Positions 32,498 through 40,045 of a DNA stretch of 64,000 nt are shown in pieces. Positions within the stretch are counted from its first letter, which is position 1. Every line of letters starts with the position of its first letter. Source of the stretch: Camelimonas abortus (GTDB lineage Bacteria > Pseudomonadota > Alphaproteobacteria > Rhizobiales > Beijerinckiaceae); NCBI RefSeq assembly GCF_042647165.1, contig NZ_JBHRUV010000017.1, one strand, 5' to 3'. The translations under genes were made by a program, and so were the position numbers. Below the pieces are notes generated by a model. The model saw nothing but the letters and a program-made list of their open reading frames with translations. It was not told the DNA's origin and ran no database searches.

Positions 32498-35114
32498 TCA
32501 CGATCCTCTGCGGCACGATGATGATTTTCCTGACCGGAGCGTCGCCAATGGCGCGGCGTACGCTGTCCTGCGCCAGGGCGGCCTGTTCAATGGTAGCGCG
32601 ATCAGCATCGCGGGCAACGGTGATGTCGGCGCGCCGCTTGCCGTTCACCTGCACCGGCAGGACAATTTCGTCCTCCACCAGCAGGGCGGGGTCATACCCG
32701 GGCCAGGGCGTGCTGGCGACCAGTCCTTCGTTGCCGAGCGCCTCCCAGCAGCTTTCGGCGAGGTGAGGCGTCATCGGCGCAATCAGCTGCACCATGATCG
32801 ACATGGCCTCGCGCAGGGCGGAGACGGTCTCGGCCGAGGCGTCGCCGGCTTCGGCCGCCGCGTTCATGGCGCCCTGGATGGCGTTGGAGAGCTCGTAAAG
32901 CTGCGCCACGCAGCGGTTGAAGCGCAGGCGCTCGATATCCTCCGTCACCGCCGCGACGGCCTTGTGCGCGGCCTTGCGGACGGCTTTCGCGGCGCCCTTC
33001 GACGGCGTGTCGTCGCCGGGCGGCAGCGAAGCGACTTCATTGGTCAGGCGCCAGACCTTCTGGATAAAGCGCCACGCGCCCTGCACGCCCTCGTCGGTCC
33101 ACACCACGTCGCGCTCCGGCGGCGAGTCCGACAGCACGAACCAGCGCGCGGTGTCAGCGCCGTAAGCGGCGATGATCTCGTCCGGGTCGACCGTGTTCTT
33201 CTTCGACTTGGACATCTTTTCGATGGGGCCGATGACGATGGCCTCACCGGTCCTGACGTGCACCGCCCGGCGGTCGGCGCCGGAGCCCTCGATACGGACG
33301 TCGCGCGGCTCCACCCACACGCCGGACGTGGTCTTGTAGGTCTCGTGAACGACCATGCCCTGGGTGAAAAGGCCGGCGAACGGCTCATCCAGCGACACGT
33401 GGCCGGTGGCCTTCATCGCCCGGGTGAAGAAGCGCGCATACAGCAGATGCAGGATCGCGTGCTCAATGCCGCCGATATACTGGTCCACCGGCATGAAGCG
33501 GGCCACGGCGGAGGCGGTGGTCGGCGCCTCGCGGTTCCAGGGATCAGTGAAGCGCGCGAAGTACCACGAGGAGTCGACGAACGTGTCCATCGTGTCGGTT
33601 TCGCGCCGGGCAGGGGCGCCGCAGCGCGGGCAGTCCACCTTGCTCCACGTGGGGTGGCGCTCAAGCGGATTTCCGGGCTTGTCGAAGGTGACGTCGTCCG
33701 GCAGCAGCACCGGCAGCTGCTCCACCGGCACGGGCACCACGCCGCAGGCCTCGCAATGGATCATCGGAATGGGGCAGCCCCAGTACCGCTGGCGGGAAAT
33801 GCCCCAGTCGCGCAGGCGGTAATTGACCTTGCGCGTTCCAACCGGAGCGCCCGCGAGCCGGGCGTTCTCCAGCCGGCGGGCCACTTCCTCGCGGGCTTCC
33901 GCCGAGGTCATGCCGTCAAGGAAGCGGGAGTTGATCAGCCGGCCGTCGCCGGCATAGGCCTCGTCGCCGACGGTGAAAGAGGCCGGATCGGCGTCCGGAG
34001 GGCACACAACCGGCGTGACCGGCAGGCCATAGGCGCGGGCGAAATCAAGGTCGCGCTGGTCGTGCGCCGGGCAGGCGAAAATGGCGCCCGTGCCGTAGTC
34101 CATGAGCACGAAATTGGCGACGTACACCGGCAGCAGCCAGTCAGGATCGAACGGATGCGCCACGCGCAGGCCCGTGTCGAAACCGCGCTTCTCCGCCTTG
34201 TCGATCAGCTCCTGGGCGGTGCCGGTCTTGCGGATGTCGGCGATGAAGGCGGCCAGCTCCGGGTTGCCGGCGGCCAGGTCCCGGGCCAGCGGGTGGTCGG
34301 CGGCGACGCCGATGAACGAGGCGCCGAACAGCGTGTCCGGCCGCGTGGTGTAGACGGTGATCTCCGAATGCGCGCCGGCGTTGGCCACTGCGCCGGCGTT
34401 GGCGATCGCAAAGCGCACCATCAGGCCTTCCGAGCGGCCGATCCAGTTGCGCTGCATGGTGCGCACCTTCTCCGGCCAGCGCTCGAGGCTGTCGAGGGCG
34501 CTGTCCAGCTCTCCGGCGAACTGGGTGATGCGGAAGAACCACTGGGTCAGCTCGCGCTGCTCGACAATGGCGCCGGAGCGCCAGCCGCGGCCGTCGATCA
34601 CCTGTTCGTTGGCGAGCACGGTCTGGTCGACCGGATCCCAGTTGACCTTGGCGGTCTTGCGATAGACGAGTCCGGCGTTATAGAAGTCGATGAACAGCCG
34701 CTGCTGGTGCCGGTAATATTCCGGATCGCAGGTGGCGAATTCGCGCTCCCAGTCGAGCGACAGGCCCATTGGCTTCAGCTGGTTGCGCATGCTGGCGATG
34801 TTGGCCCAGGTCCACTCGCGCGGATGCACGCCGTTCTGCATGGCCGCGTTTTCCGCCGGCATGCCGAACGCGTCCCAGCCCATGGGATGCAGCACGGAGA
34901 ACCCGCGCGCCCGCTTGTAACGCGCCAGCACGTCGCCCAGCGTGTAGTTCCGGACGTGACCCATATGGATGCGCCCGGACGGATAGGGGAACATCTCCAG
35001 GACGTAATAGGCCGGCCGCGGGTCGTCGTTGGCGGTCGAGAAAAGCTTCTTCTCTTCCCAGACAGCCTGCCACCTTGGTTCGGATTCCTTCGGGTTATAG
35101 CGCTCGCGCGTCAT
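32484..35114 (-). CDS. leuS: Leucyl-tRNA synthetase
   Basis: LeuS charges tRNA-Leu. The 876-residue class-I synthetase has the HIGH-type motif in FPYPSGRIHMGHVRNYTLGD, the CP1 editing domain with TTRPDTLFGASF, a zinc-type cysteine stretch in CPRCGAPARRET, and the KMSKS loop IEKMSKSKKNTVDPDEII. The anticodon-binding and C-terminal domains follow. ATG at 35114 (MTRERYNPKESEPRWQ) is the normal start; the frame stays open 60 codons further without similarity. It is the first gene of the leftward leuS-lptE-holA group. No T-box or leader peptide was seen. Confidence 0.98.
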   Translation of the reverse strand: MTRERYNPKESEPRWQAVWEEKKLFSTANDDPRPAYYVLEMFPYPSGRIHMGHVRNYTLGDVLARYKRARGFSVLHPMGWDAFGMPAENAAMQNGVHPREWTWANIASMRNQLKPMGLSLDWEREFATCDPEYYRHQQRLFIDFYNAGLVYRKTAKVNWDPVDQTVLANEQVIDGRGWRSGAIVEQRELTQWFFRITQFAGELDSALDSLERWPEKVRTMQRNWIGRSEGLMVRFAIANAGAVANAGAHSEITVYTTRPDTLFGASFIGVAADHPLARDLAAGNPELAAFIADIRKTGTAQELIDKAEKRGFDTGLRVAHPFDPDWLLPVYVANFVLMDYGTGAIFACPAHDQRDLDFARAYGLPVTPVVCPPDADPASFTVGDEAYAGDGRLINSRFLDGMTSAEAREEVARRLENARLAGAPVGTRKVNYRLRDWGISRQRYWGCPIPMIHCEACGVVPVPVEQLPVLLPDDVTFDKPGNPLERHPTWSKVDCPRCGAPARRETDTMDTFVDSSWYFARFTDPWNREAPTTASAVARFMPVDQYIGGIEHAILHLLYARFFTRAMKATGHVSLDEPFAGLFTQGMVVHETYKTTSGVWVEPRDVRIEGSGADRRAVHVRTGEAIVIGPIEKMSKSKKNTVDPDEIIAAYGADTARWFVLSDSPPERDVVWTDEGVQGAWRFIQKVWRLTNEVASLPPGDDTPSKGAAKAVRKAAHKAVAAVTEDIERLRFNRCVAQLYELSNAIQGAMNAAAEAGDASAETVSALREAMSIMVQLIAPMTPHLAESCWEALGNEGLVASTPWPGYDPALLVEDEIVLPVQVNGKRRADITVARDADRATIEQAALAQDSVRRAIGDAPVRKIIIVPQRIVNVVV

Positions 35115-35366
35115 CTTCCAGCCTGGCCCAGTTGATCGTTCATCCGCATGACAAGGCGATCCGCCGCTCTCTCGGGGCAGTCGGGCGCCTGCCGGTCCGC
35201 CTCGTCGGGTCGCCGGGACTAGGACACGATTGCGCGCAGGGGTCAATGCGCCCGCGCGCCTCCCGGGCCGCAAAGATATGTCTGGCCCGGACAAAAGGCT
35301 GCCCGCAGTTTTCGGTGCGACGGTTCTGGGCTATCAGCAGGGCGCGTCACGAAGGGAGAAGCATCC

Positions 35367-36062
35367 ATGCATGCGGGGGAACCAGGGCCTCACGGCGGTG
35401 ATCAGATTGTGGCCCGTCTGGACGGGGTGCGGCGCGCCATCGCCCGCGCTGCGGAGGAAAGCGGCCGTCCGGCGTCGGCCGTCACCCTGGTCTGTGTCTC
35501 AAAAACCTTTGGCGCGGAGGAGATCCGCCCCGTGCTGGCGGCCGGCCAGCGCGTGTTCGGCGAAAACCGCGTTCAGGAGGCCTGCGCCAAATGGCCGGAG
35601 CTGAGGCGCGACTATCCCGGCGTGGAGCTCCATCTGATAGGTCCGCTGCAAAGCAACAAGGCGCGGGAGGCGGTGGCGCTGTTCGACGTCATCCAGACGC
35701 TTGACCGCCCGTCTCTGGCGGCGGCCCTGGCGCGTGAGATCGCGAGGTCGGGGCGCCGGCCGCGGCTGTTCGTCCAGGTCAACACCGGGGAGGAGCCGCA
35801 GAAGGCCGGCGTGAGCCCCGCCGGCGCCGATGCGTTCATCGCCGCCTGCCGCGACGAATTTGGTCTCCAGATCGAGGGGCTGACGTGCATTCCGCCGGTG
35901 GCCGATCCGCCGAGCCCTCATTTCGCCCTGCTGCGCAAGATTGCGGAGCGCAACGGCCTCAGCCAGCTGTCCATGGGCATGAGCGGCGACTTCGAGCAGG
36001 CGATCATGCTTGGCGCGACTCACGTGCGCGTCGGCAGCGCCATTTTCGGGGCGCGAGCGTGA
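35367..36062 (+). CDS. YggS family PLP homeostasis protein
   Basis: YggS/PROSC proteins bind pyridoxal phosphate on a TIM barrel and control its free level and amino-acid balance. The 231-residue protein has the PLP lysine in TLVCVSKTFGAEEI, then GENRVQEACAKW, HLIGPLQSNKA, LFVQVNTGEEPQKAG, and the phosphate-binding C-terminal LSMGMSGDFEQAIMLGATHVRVGSAIFG. All expected motifs are there. ATG at 35367 follows GGGAGAAG. It diverges from leuS (252-bp gap) and converges on the L,D-transpeptidase gene. Confidence 0.95.
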   Translation: MHAGEPGPHGGDQIVARLDGVRRAIARAAEESGRPASAVTLVCVSKTFGAEEIRPVLAAGQRVFGENRVQEACAKWPELRRDYPGVELHLIGPLQSNKAREAVALFDVIQTLDRPSLAAALAREIARSGRRPRLFVQVNTGEEPQKAGVSPAGADAFIAACRDEFGLQIEGLTCIPPVADPPSPHFALLRKIAERNGLSQLSMGMSGDFEQAIMLGATHVRVGSAIFGARA

Positions 36063-36119
36063 CTGCGCGCCGCCGGAATTGCGTCCTCACATAAACGTGA
36101 AACGCTGCTGATTCGTCCT

Positions 36120-36689
36120 TCATGTCCGGCGCCTTGGCCTGCGCGGCGCCGAGGCGTCGCCAATGGCGATGACCGCATTTGGGGACAGCAGCCGGAGCAG
36201 CTTCAGCATATCGCCTTTACGCAACGCGACGCAGCCTGCTGTCGGGGAGCCGTCGGGACTGGCGACATGGATGAACACCGCGCTGCCCCGGCCCTGCACC
36301 CGCGGGCGGCGGTTGTGATCGATTTCTATAACAAAATCATAGAGGTTGTCGCTCCGCCACATGTTCTCCGCCCGGAAGGGGCAGGGCAGTCTGACGGGCC
36401 TGTTGTAGACCGGCGCGCCGGGCTGGTCGCACCACCCGTCCGACGGTCTGACCGGACGTACGGGAAGGCGGGTAACGGGTCTTTTGTTGCGGTCGCTCCG
36501 GTAGTAAACCCGTACGGGACGGTACCTGCCGGTGGGCGTGGCGCCGTCCCCTTCAAGCTTGAGCAATTGCGGCCGCATCAGACTCCGCCCAATGTGGCAT
36601 TGTATCCGGAGCGCTCCTGCGGTCAGTGTGGCTGTGCGCCGGTGTCCGGGATCCTGACGGATGGCGATGATTGATGTTGTTCGTGTCAT
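36120..36689 (-). CDS. L,D-transpeptidase (YkuD) family protein
   Basis: A 189-residue protein consisting almost entirely of a YkuD domain. The catalytic signature is VFIHVASPDGSPTAGCVAL with His141 and nucleophile Cys153, preceded by EGDGATPTGRYRPVRVYYR. Family members cross-link or modify peptidoglycan by 3-3 bonds or attach proteins to it. I see no signal peptide or membrane segment, so either export is unusual or the start is misjudged; a cytoplasmic role is known for some relatives of this short type but is uncertain. It diverges from the CenR-like regulator by 109 bp, which makes envelope-stress control plausible (inference). Confidence 0.85.
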   Translation of the reverse strand: MTRTTSIIAIRQDPGHRRTATLTAGALRIQCHIGRSLMRPQLLKLEGDGATPTGRYRPVRVYYRSDRNKRPVTRLPVRPVRPSDGWCDQPGAPVYNRPVRLPCPFRAENMWRSDNLYDFVIEIDHNRRPRVQGRGSAVFIHVASPDGSPTAGCVALRKGDMLKLLRLLSPNAVIAIGDASAPRRPRRRT

Positions 36690-36798
36690 TCGCGGCGCCT
36701 CGGGGTCAACGGCGGATGGACTGCAGGTCAGCGAGGCGCGTTGCCTGATGCTCCGCAGTTGGTTTACCTGATTGCTGGCCCATCGGGGAGAGAATCTC

Positions 36799-37485
36799 TT
36801 GAGTCATCGTAGCCACATTCTCATCGTCGATGACGAGAAGGAATTGCGGGACACCCTCTCTGAGCAGCTGCTGCTCAACGATGAGTTTTCGGTTGAGTGC
36901 GCCGAAACTGCCGGAGCCGCAATCAAGCTGGTCGCTGACCGTCGCGTCGACCTGGTGGTCATGGATCTGGGCCTGCCGGACATGGACGGTCGCGACGCTG
37001 TCCGACAAATGCGCCAGAACGGCTTCAAGAGCCCGATCATCGTCCTGACAGGTTACGATACCGACACCGACACCATTCTCAGTCTCGACGCAGGGGCGAA
37101 TGACTTCGTCGTGAAGCCGTTCCGCTTCGCCGTCCTTCTCGCCCGCATTCGCGCCCAGTTGCGCCAGCACGAGGCGAGCGAGGACGCGGTGTTCACCATC
37201 GGGCCCTACACCTTCCGCCCCAGCGCCAAGCTGCTGATCAACGGCCGCGGATCGAAGCTCAAGCTCACCGAGAAGGAAACCGCCATCCTCCGCTTCCTTT
37301 ACCGCGCCGACCGCAAGGTGGTGACGCGTGAAACGCTGTTGCAGGAAGTGTGGGGCTATAACGCCACCGTGACGACCCACACGCTGGAGACCCATATTTA
37401 CAGGCTGCGCCAGAAGATCGAGGAAGACCCCTCGCGCGCCCGCATCCTGCTTACGGAAGCCGGCGGCTACCGGCTGGCTCCCTGA
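36799..37485 (+). CDS. cenR: OmpR-family response regulator, CenR-like
   Basis: A 228-residue two-component response regulator. The receiver domain has acidic residues Asp11/Asp12, phosphoacceptor Asp56 in LVVMDLGLPDMDG, and the conserved lysine in NDFVVKPFRF. The C-terminal winged helix (about 125-225) has LTEKETAILRFLYRADRKVVTRE and VTTHTLETHIYRLRQKIE. It resembles the CenR cell-envelope regulators of Caulobacter and Brucella, hence the symbol, which I hold with moderate confidence. The TTG at 36799 has GGGGAGAG 6-8 bases upstream and gives MSHRSHILIVDDE; an ATG-less extension upstream is less likely. No kinase gene is adjacent, as is usual for CenR. Confidence 0.75.
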   Translation: MSHRSHILIVDDEKELRDTLSEQLLLNDEFSVECAETAGAAIKLVADRRVDLVVMDLGLPDMDGRDAVRQMRQNGFKSPIIVLTGYDTDTDTILSLDAGANDFVVKPFRFAVLLARIRAQLRQHEASEDAVFTIGPYTFRPSAKLLINGRGSKLKLTEKETAILRFLYRADRKVVTRETLLQEVWGYNATVTTHTLETHIYRLRQKIEEDPSRARILLTEAGGYRLAP

Positions 37486-37547
37486 AACCGTGTTTCCGAG
37501 GTCTGCGCCGACGCGGCGCTCATTCGCAATGAGGGCGTTGACCGCCG

Positions 37548-38015
37548 ATGTCGCTTGACCATGATGCGGAAACCATCGCCCGCGCGCCGGAGCTGGCGGG
37601 TTTCGAGGCCGACGCGCTCCGCCTGATCGCTTTCGCCGCCCCGCGGCGAACCTTTCCTGCAGGCGCGCGCATCTTCAGTTTCGGCGAACCGGCCCAGGGC
37701 GCGCTGCTGGTCGCCCGGGGGCGGATCATGCTGACGCAACCGGGGGAGAGCGGGCCGGACCTCGCCGTGTCCGCCGGCGCCGTGATCGACGACATGGCGA
37801 TGTTTGTCGGGACAGTCCGCGCTGCTGACGCGACGGCCGTGGAAGACACGGACGTGATCATCCTGGACCGCGCCATCATTCGCCGCGTTCTGACCGAATT
37901 TCCCCGGTCAGCGGCGGCCGTGCGCGACGCGGTGTCAGCCCGTCTCAACCGGATGTCCGCGGAGCTGGCCGGGGTCGGGAGGAAGCTGGCGGCGCTGGAC
38001 CAGCCGCCAGAATGA
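37548..38015 (+). CDS. Cyclic nucleotide-binding domain protein without DNA-binding domain
   Basis: A 155-residue protein made of one Crp-like beta-roll (about 15-130): FSFGEPAQGALLVARGRIMLTQ, then GAVIDDMAMFVGTVRAADATAVEDTDVIILDR. The classic cAMP phosphate-binding signature (GE..L..R(S/T)A) is weak: the place reads VIDDMAMFVGTVRAADA. It ends with a helix and has no helix-turn-helix, so it is not a transcription factor on its own. It follows the CenR-like gene by 62 bp in the same direction and may be co-transcribed. A signalling or protein-protein role is likely, but the function is unknown. Confidence 0.8.
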   Translation: MSLDHDAETIARAPELAGFEADALRLIAFAAPRRTFPAGARIFSFGEPAQGALLVARGRIMLTQPGESGPDLAVSAGAVIDDMAMFVGTVRAADATAVEDTDVIILDRAIIRRVLTEFPRSAAAVRDAVSARLNRMSAELAGVGRKLAALDQPPE

Positions 38016-38028
38016 CGGCCCGTCGCCG

Positions 38029-38835
38029 TCACATGTCGAGCGTCACCGTCACCGGAACGTGGTCGGACGGCCGCTCCCAGCCGCGCGCCTGGGCTGAAAC
38101 CAGATATCCCTGCAGCGCCGGCATGACGGAAGGCGACAGCCAGATGTGATCGAGCCGCCGGCCGCGGTTGCTGGCGAGATAGTCTTTCGCCCGATAGCTC
38201 CACCACGTGAAAATGGGTTCAGGCTCCGGCGCCAGCGCGCGCACCGCGTCGACGAAGCCGCCGCTGGAGCGGATGGTCTCTAGCATGTCCGTCTCCACCG
38301 GCGTGTGGCTGACCACATTGAGCAGGGCCTTGTGGTTCCACACGTCTGACCTGAGCGGCGCGATGTTCAGGTCGCCCAGCAGCACGGCGTTGCGGTCCGC
38401 AGGTCGCTCCGCGGTGATCCAGTCCTGCATTTCCGCCAGAAAGTCGAGCTTGTGACGGAACTTGGGGTTGAGCTCGGGATCCGGAATGTCGCCGCCCGCT
38501 GGCACGTAGAAATTATGGATCTCGAGGCTGGAGTAACGCGGCGGCAGGCGCACCGAAATGTGGCGGCAGTCGTTTTGCCCGCAGAAGGCCATCATGCCGG
38601 TCTGGCTGAAGGGGATGCGGGAGAGGATGGCGACGCCGTGGTAGCCCTTCTGGCCGTTGGTGGCGATGTGAACATAGCCGCGGCTGCGGAAGGCGGCTGA
38701 CGGAAACTGGCTGTCCGGACACTTTGTTTCCTGCAGGCAGACGATGTCCGGCCCCACCTCGTCGATGTGCCGCAGCACCTGGTCCGCGCGCAGGCGGACG
38801 GAATTGATGTTCCAGCTGGTAACCTTGAGCGCCAC
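38029..38835 (-). CDS. xthA: Exodeoxyribonuclease III
   Basis: XthA is the AP endonuclease/3'-5' exonuclease of base-excision repair. The 268-residue protein has the exonuclease-endonuclease-phosphatase motifs: SWNINSVR at the N-terminus, CLQETKCPDSQFP with the metal-binding glutamate, YHGVAILSR, VLLGDLNIAP, and the C-terminal GRRLDHIWLS and SDHVPVTVTL with the catalytic histidine. The apparent start is GTG at 38835, with only a weak ribosome site. It converges on the cNMP-binding gene with a 13-bp gap. Confidence 0.96.
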   Translation of the reverse strand: MALKVTSWNINSVRLRADQVLRHIDEVGPDIVCLQETKCPDSQFPSAAFRSRGYVHIATNGQKGYHGVAILSRIPFSQTGMMAFCGQNDCRHISVRLPPRYSSLEIHNFYVPAGGDIPDPELNPKFRHKLDFLAEMQDWITAERPADRNAVLLGDLNIAPLRSDVWNHKALLNVVSHTPVETDMLETIRSSGGFVDAVRALAPEPEPIFTWWSYRAKDYLASNRGRRLDHIWLSPSVMPALQGYLVSAQARGWERPSDHVPVTVTLDM

Positions 38836-38990
38836 TGTCTGTCCGGGGTTGGGCGTCCGCGCCTGGGCGGCCTGCGGCGCCGGTTCGCTACTCCGGCGGA
38901 TGTACCAATCCGGCGGCGGAACGTCGAGGCGCCGGCCGCTCCTGGCCAGCCGCCCGCCGGCGGCCCCGCCCGGGCGGAATTTCGGCCGGT

Positions 38991-39950
38991 TCAGCGCATG
39001 GTCGCCCGCAGGTCGTGGAGCGCGACCGAGGTCTGGAACCCCTGTGGGTCAATGATGTTCCACTGCCTGAGCTCGTCCTTGCGGGAGTCGAAGATCAGGG
39101 TGATTTTCGAGGTTCCGCCAAGGGTGGAGGAGTCCGACAGCGCCACCCGGACGATGCCGTCCGCGTCCGTGGAGACGTTAAGTACGTTGGTGTCCCTGGC
39201 CAGATCGACGTGATCCTTGACAAGGAATTTCAGCGGCGTCTGGCCGATGGAGTATACGTCATTGGTGCGCAGTTTGCTGTCGCGCACCGCCACGGACTTG
39301 CCGTCGGCGACGATCTCCAGCGTGCTCGGCGGATCATATTTGAAGACAAGCTGGCCCGGGCGGCGGACGTAGAGCGAACCTTCCGCCTTCTGGCCGCGCG
39401 CGTCGTGCTGCACGAAGCGCGCCTGGATGGCCTCAAAGGCGTTCAGCCAGTTATTGACCCGCGCAAGCGCCTCCGCCGGCGTTTTCGGCGCCGGGTAGCC
39501 GCCGCCGCGCGCCGCCGCCTTTGCCGCCTCCACGGCCCTGGCGACGGTCGCGCCCTGTCCGGGCGTCCTGGCTGGCGTCGCCGCGGCGGTTGCGCCGCCA
39601 AGGTCTTGCGGCCGTCGCGGCGGCAGGGGCGCCACGGCCATGGGCCTGGGCGCGCCGCTCGCCGCCGGCGGCCTCGGGGCGGCTGGCTGCGGGGGCGGCG
39701 CGGGCTGGCGCACCGCAGCAGGAGGCGGTGGCGGCGGCGCTTCTGGCGCCGGCGCCGGCTCGGGCTGGACGGGTTTGCCGAAGCCCGGCTTGAACGGATT
39801 CCACTGGATCTGGGCGGACGCCGGAACCGGGAGCACGCCGGCCGCGAGCATAACCATGACAGCGCACAGGCCGGCGCGCCGGCGGTTTGCGCGCGCTCGC
39901 GCGGCGGGGGGAGGAGTCGGCCTGGTTATGGCGGCGTCCGTTTTTCTCAT
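38991..39950 (-). CDS. lolA: Outer-membrane lipoprotein carrier protein LolA with long Pro-rich N-terminal linker
   Basis: LolA carries lipoproteins across the periplasm from LolCDE to the outer membrane. The 319-residue protein is longer than the usual 200-220. After a signal peptide ending near PVPASAQ there is a Pro/Ala-rich linker of about 80-90 residues (EPAPAPEAPPPPPPAAV and similar). Then comes the LolA domain with INNWLNAFEAIQARF-type sequence (here VNNWLNAFEAIQARF), GSLYVRRPGQLVFKYDPP and LRQWNIIDPQGFQTSVAL. The linker is unusual and may bridge or extend the carrier. It follows ftsK by 95 bp on the same strand, an order common in Hyphomicrobiales. Confidence 0.9.
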   Translation of the reverse strand: MRKTDAAITRPTPPPAARARANRRRAGLCAVMVMLAAGVLPVPASAQIQWNPFKPGFGKPVQPEPAPAPEAPPPPPPAAVRQPAPPPQPAAPRPPAASGAPRPMAVAPLPPRRPQDLGGATAAATPARTPGQGATVARAVEAAKAAARGGGYPAPKTPAEALARVNNWLNAFEAIQARFVQHDARGQKAEGSLYVRRPGQLVFKYDPPSTLEIVADGKSVAVRDSKLRTNDVYSIGQTPLKFLVKDHVDLARDTNVLNVSTDADGIVRVALSDSSTLGGTSKITLIFDSRKDELRQWNIIDPQGFQTSVALHDLRATMR

Positions 39951-40045
39951 CCAGCAGTCACTCCGGCCATCCGGCGTCGGCCCGGCGGGCGCGGGCCGTC
40001 GCCAGACAGATATGGGGGCAGGAAGGCGACATTGCGAACGCCGCC

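Noticed and set aside
32763..35135. 790-codon open frame antisense to leuS
   Set aside because: Low-complexity His/Gly/Arg-rich translation with no family resemblance; leuS on the other strand is complete.
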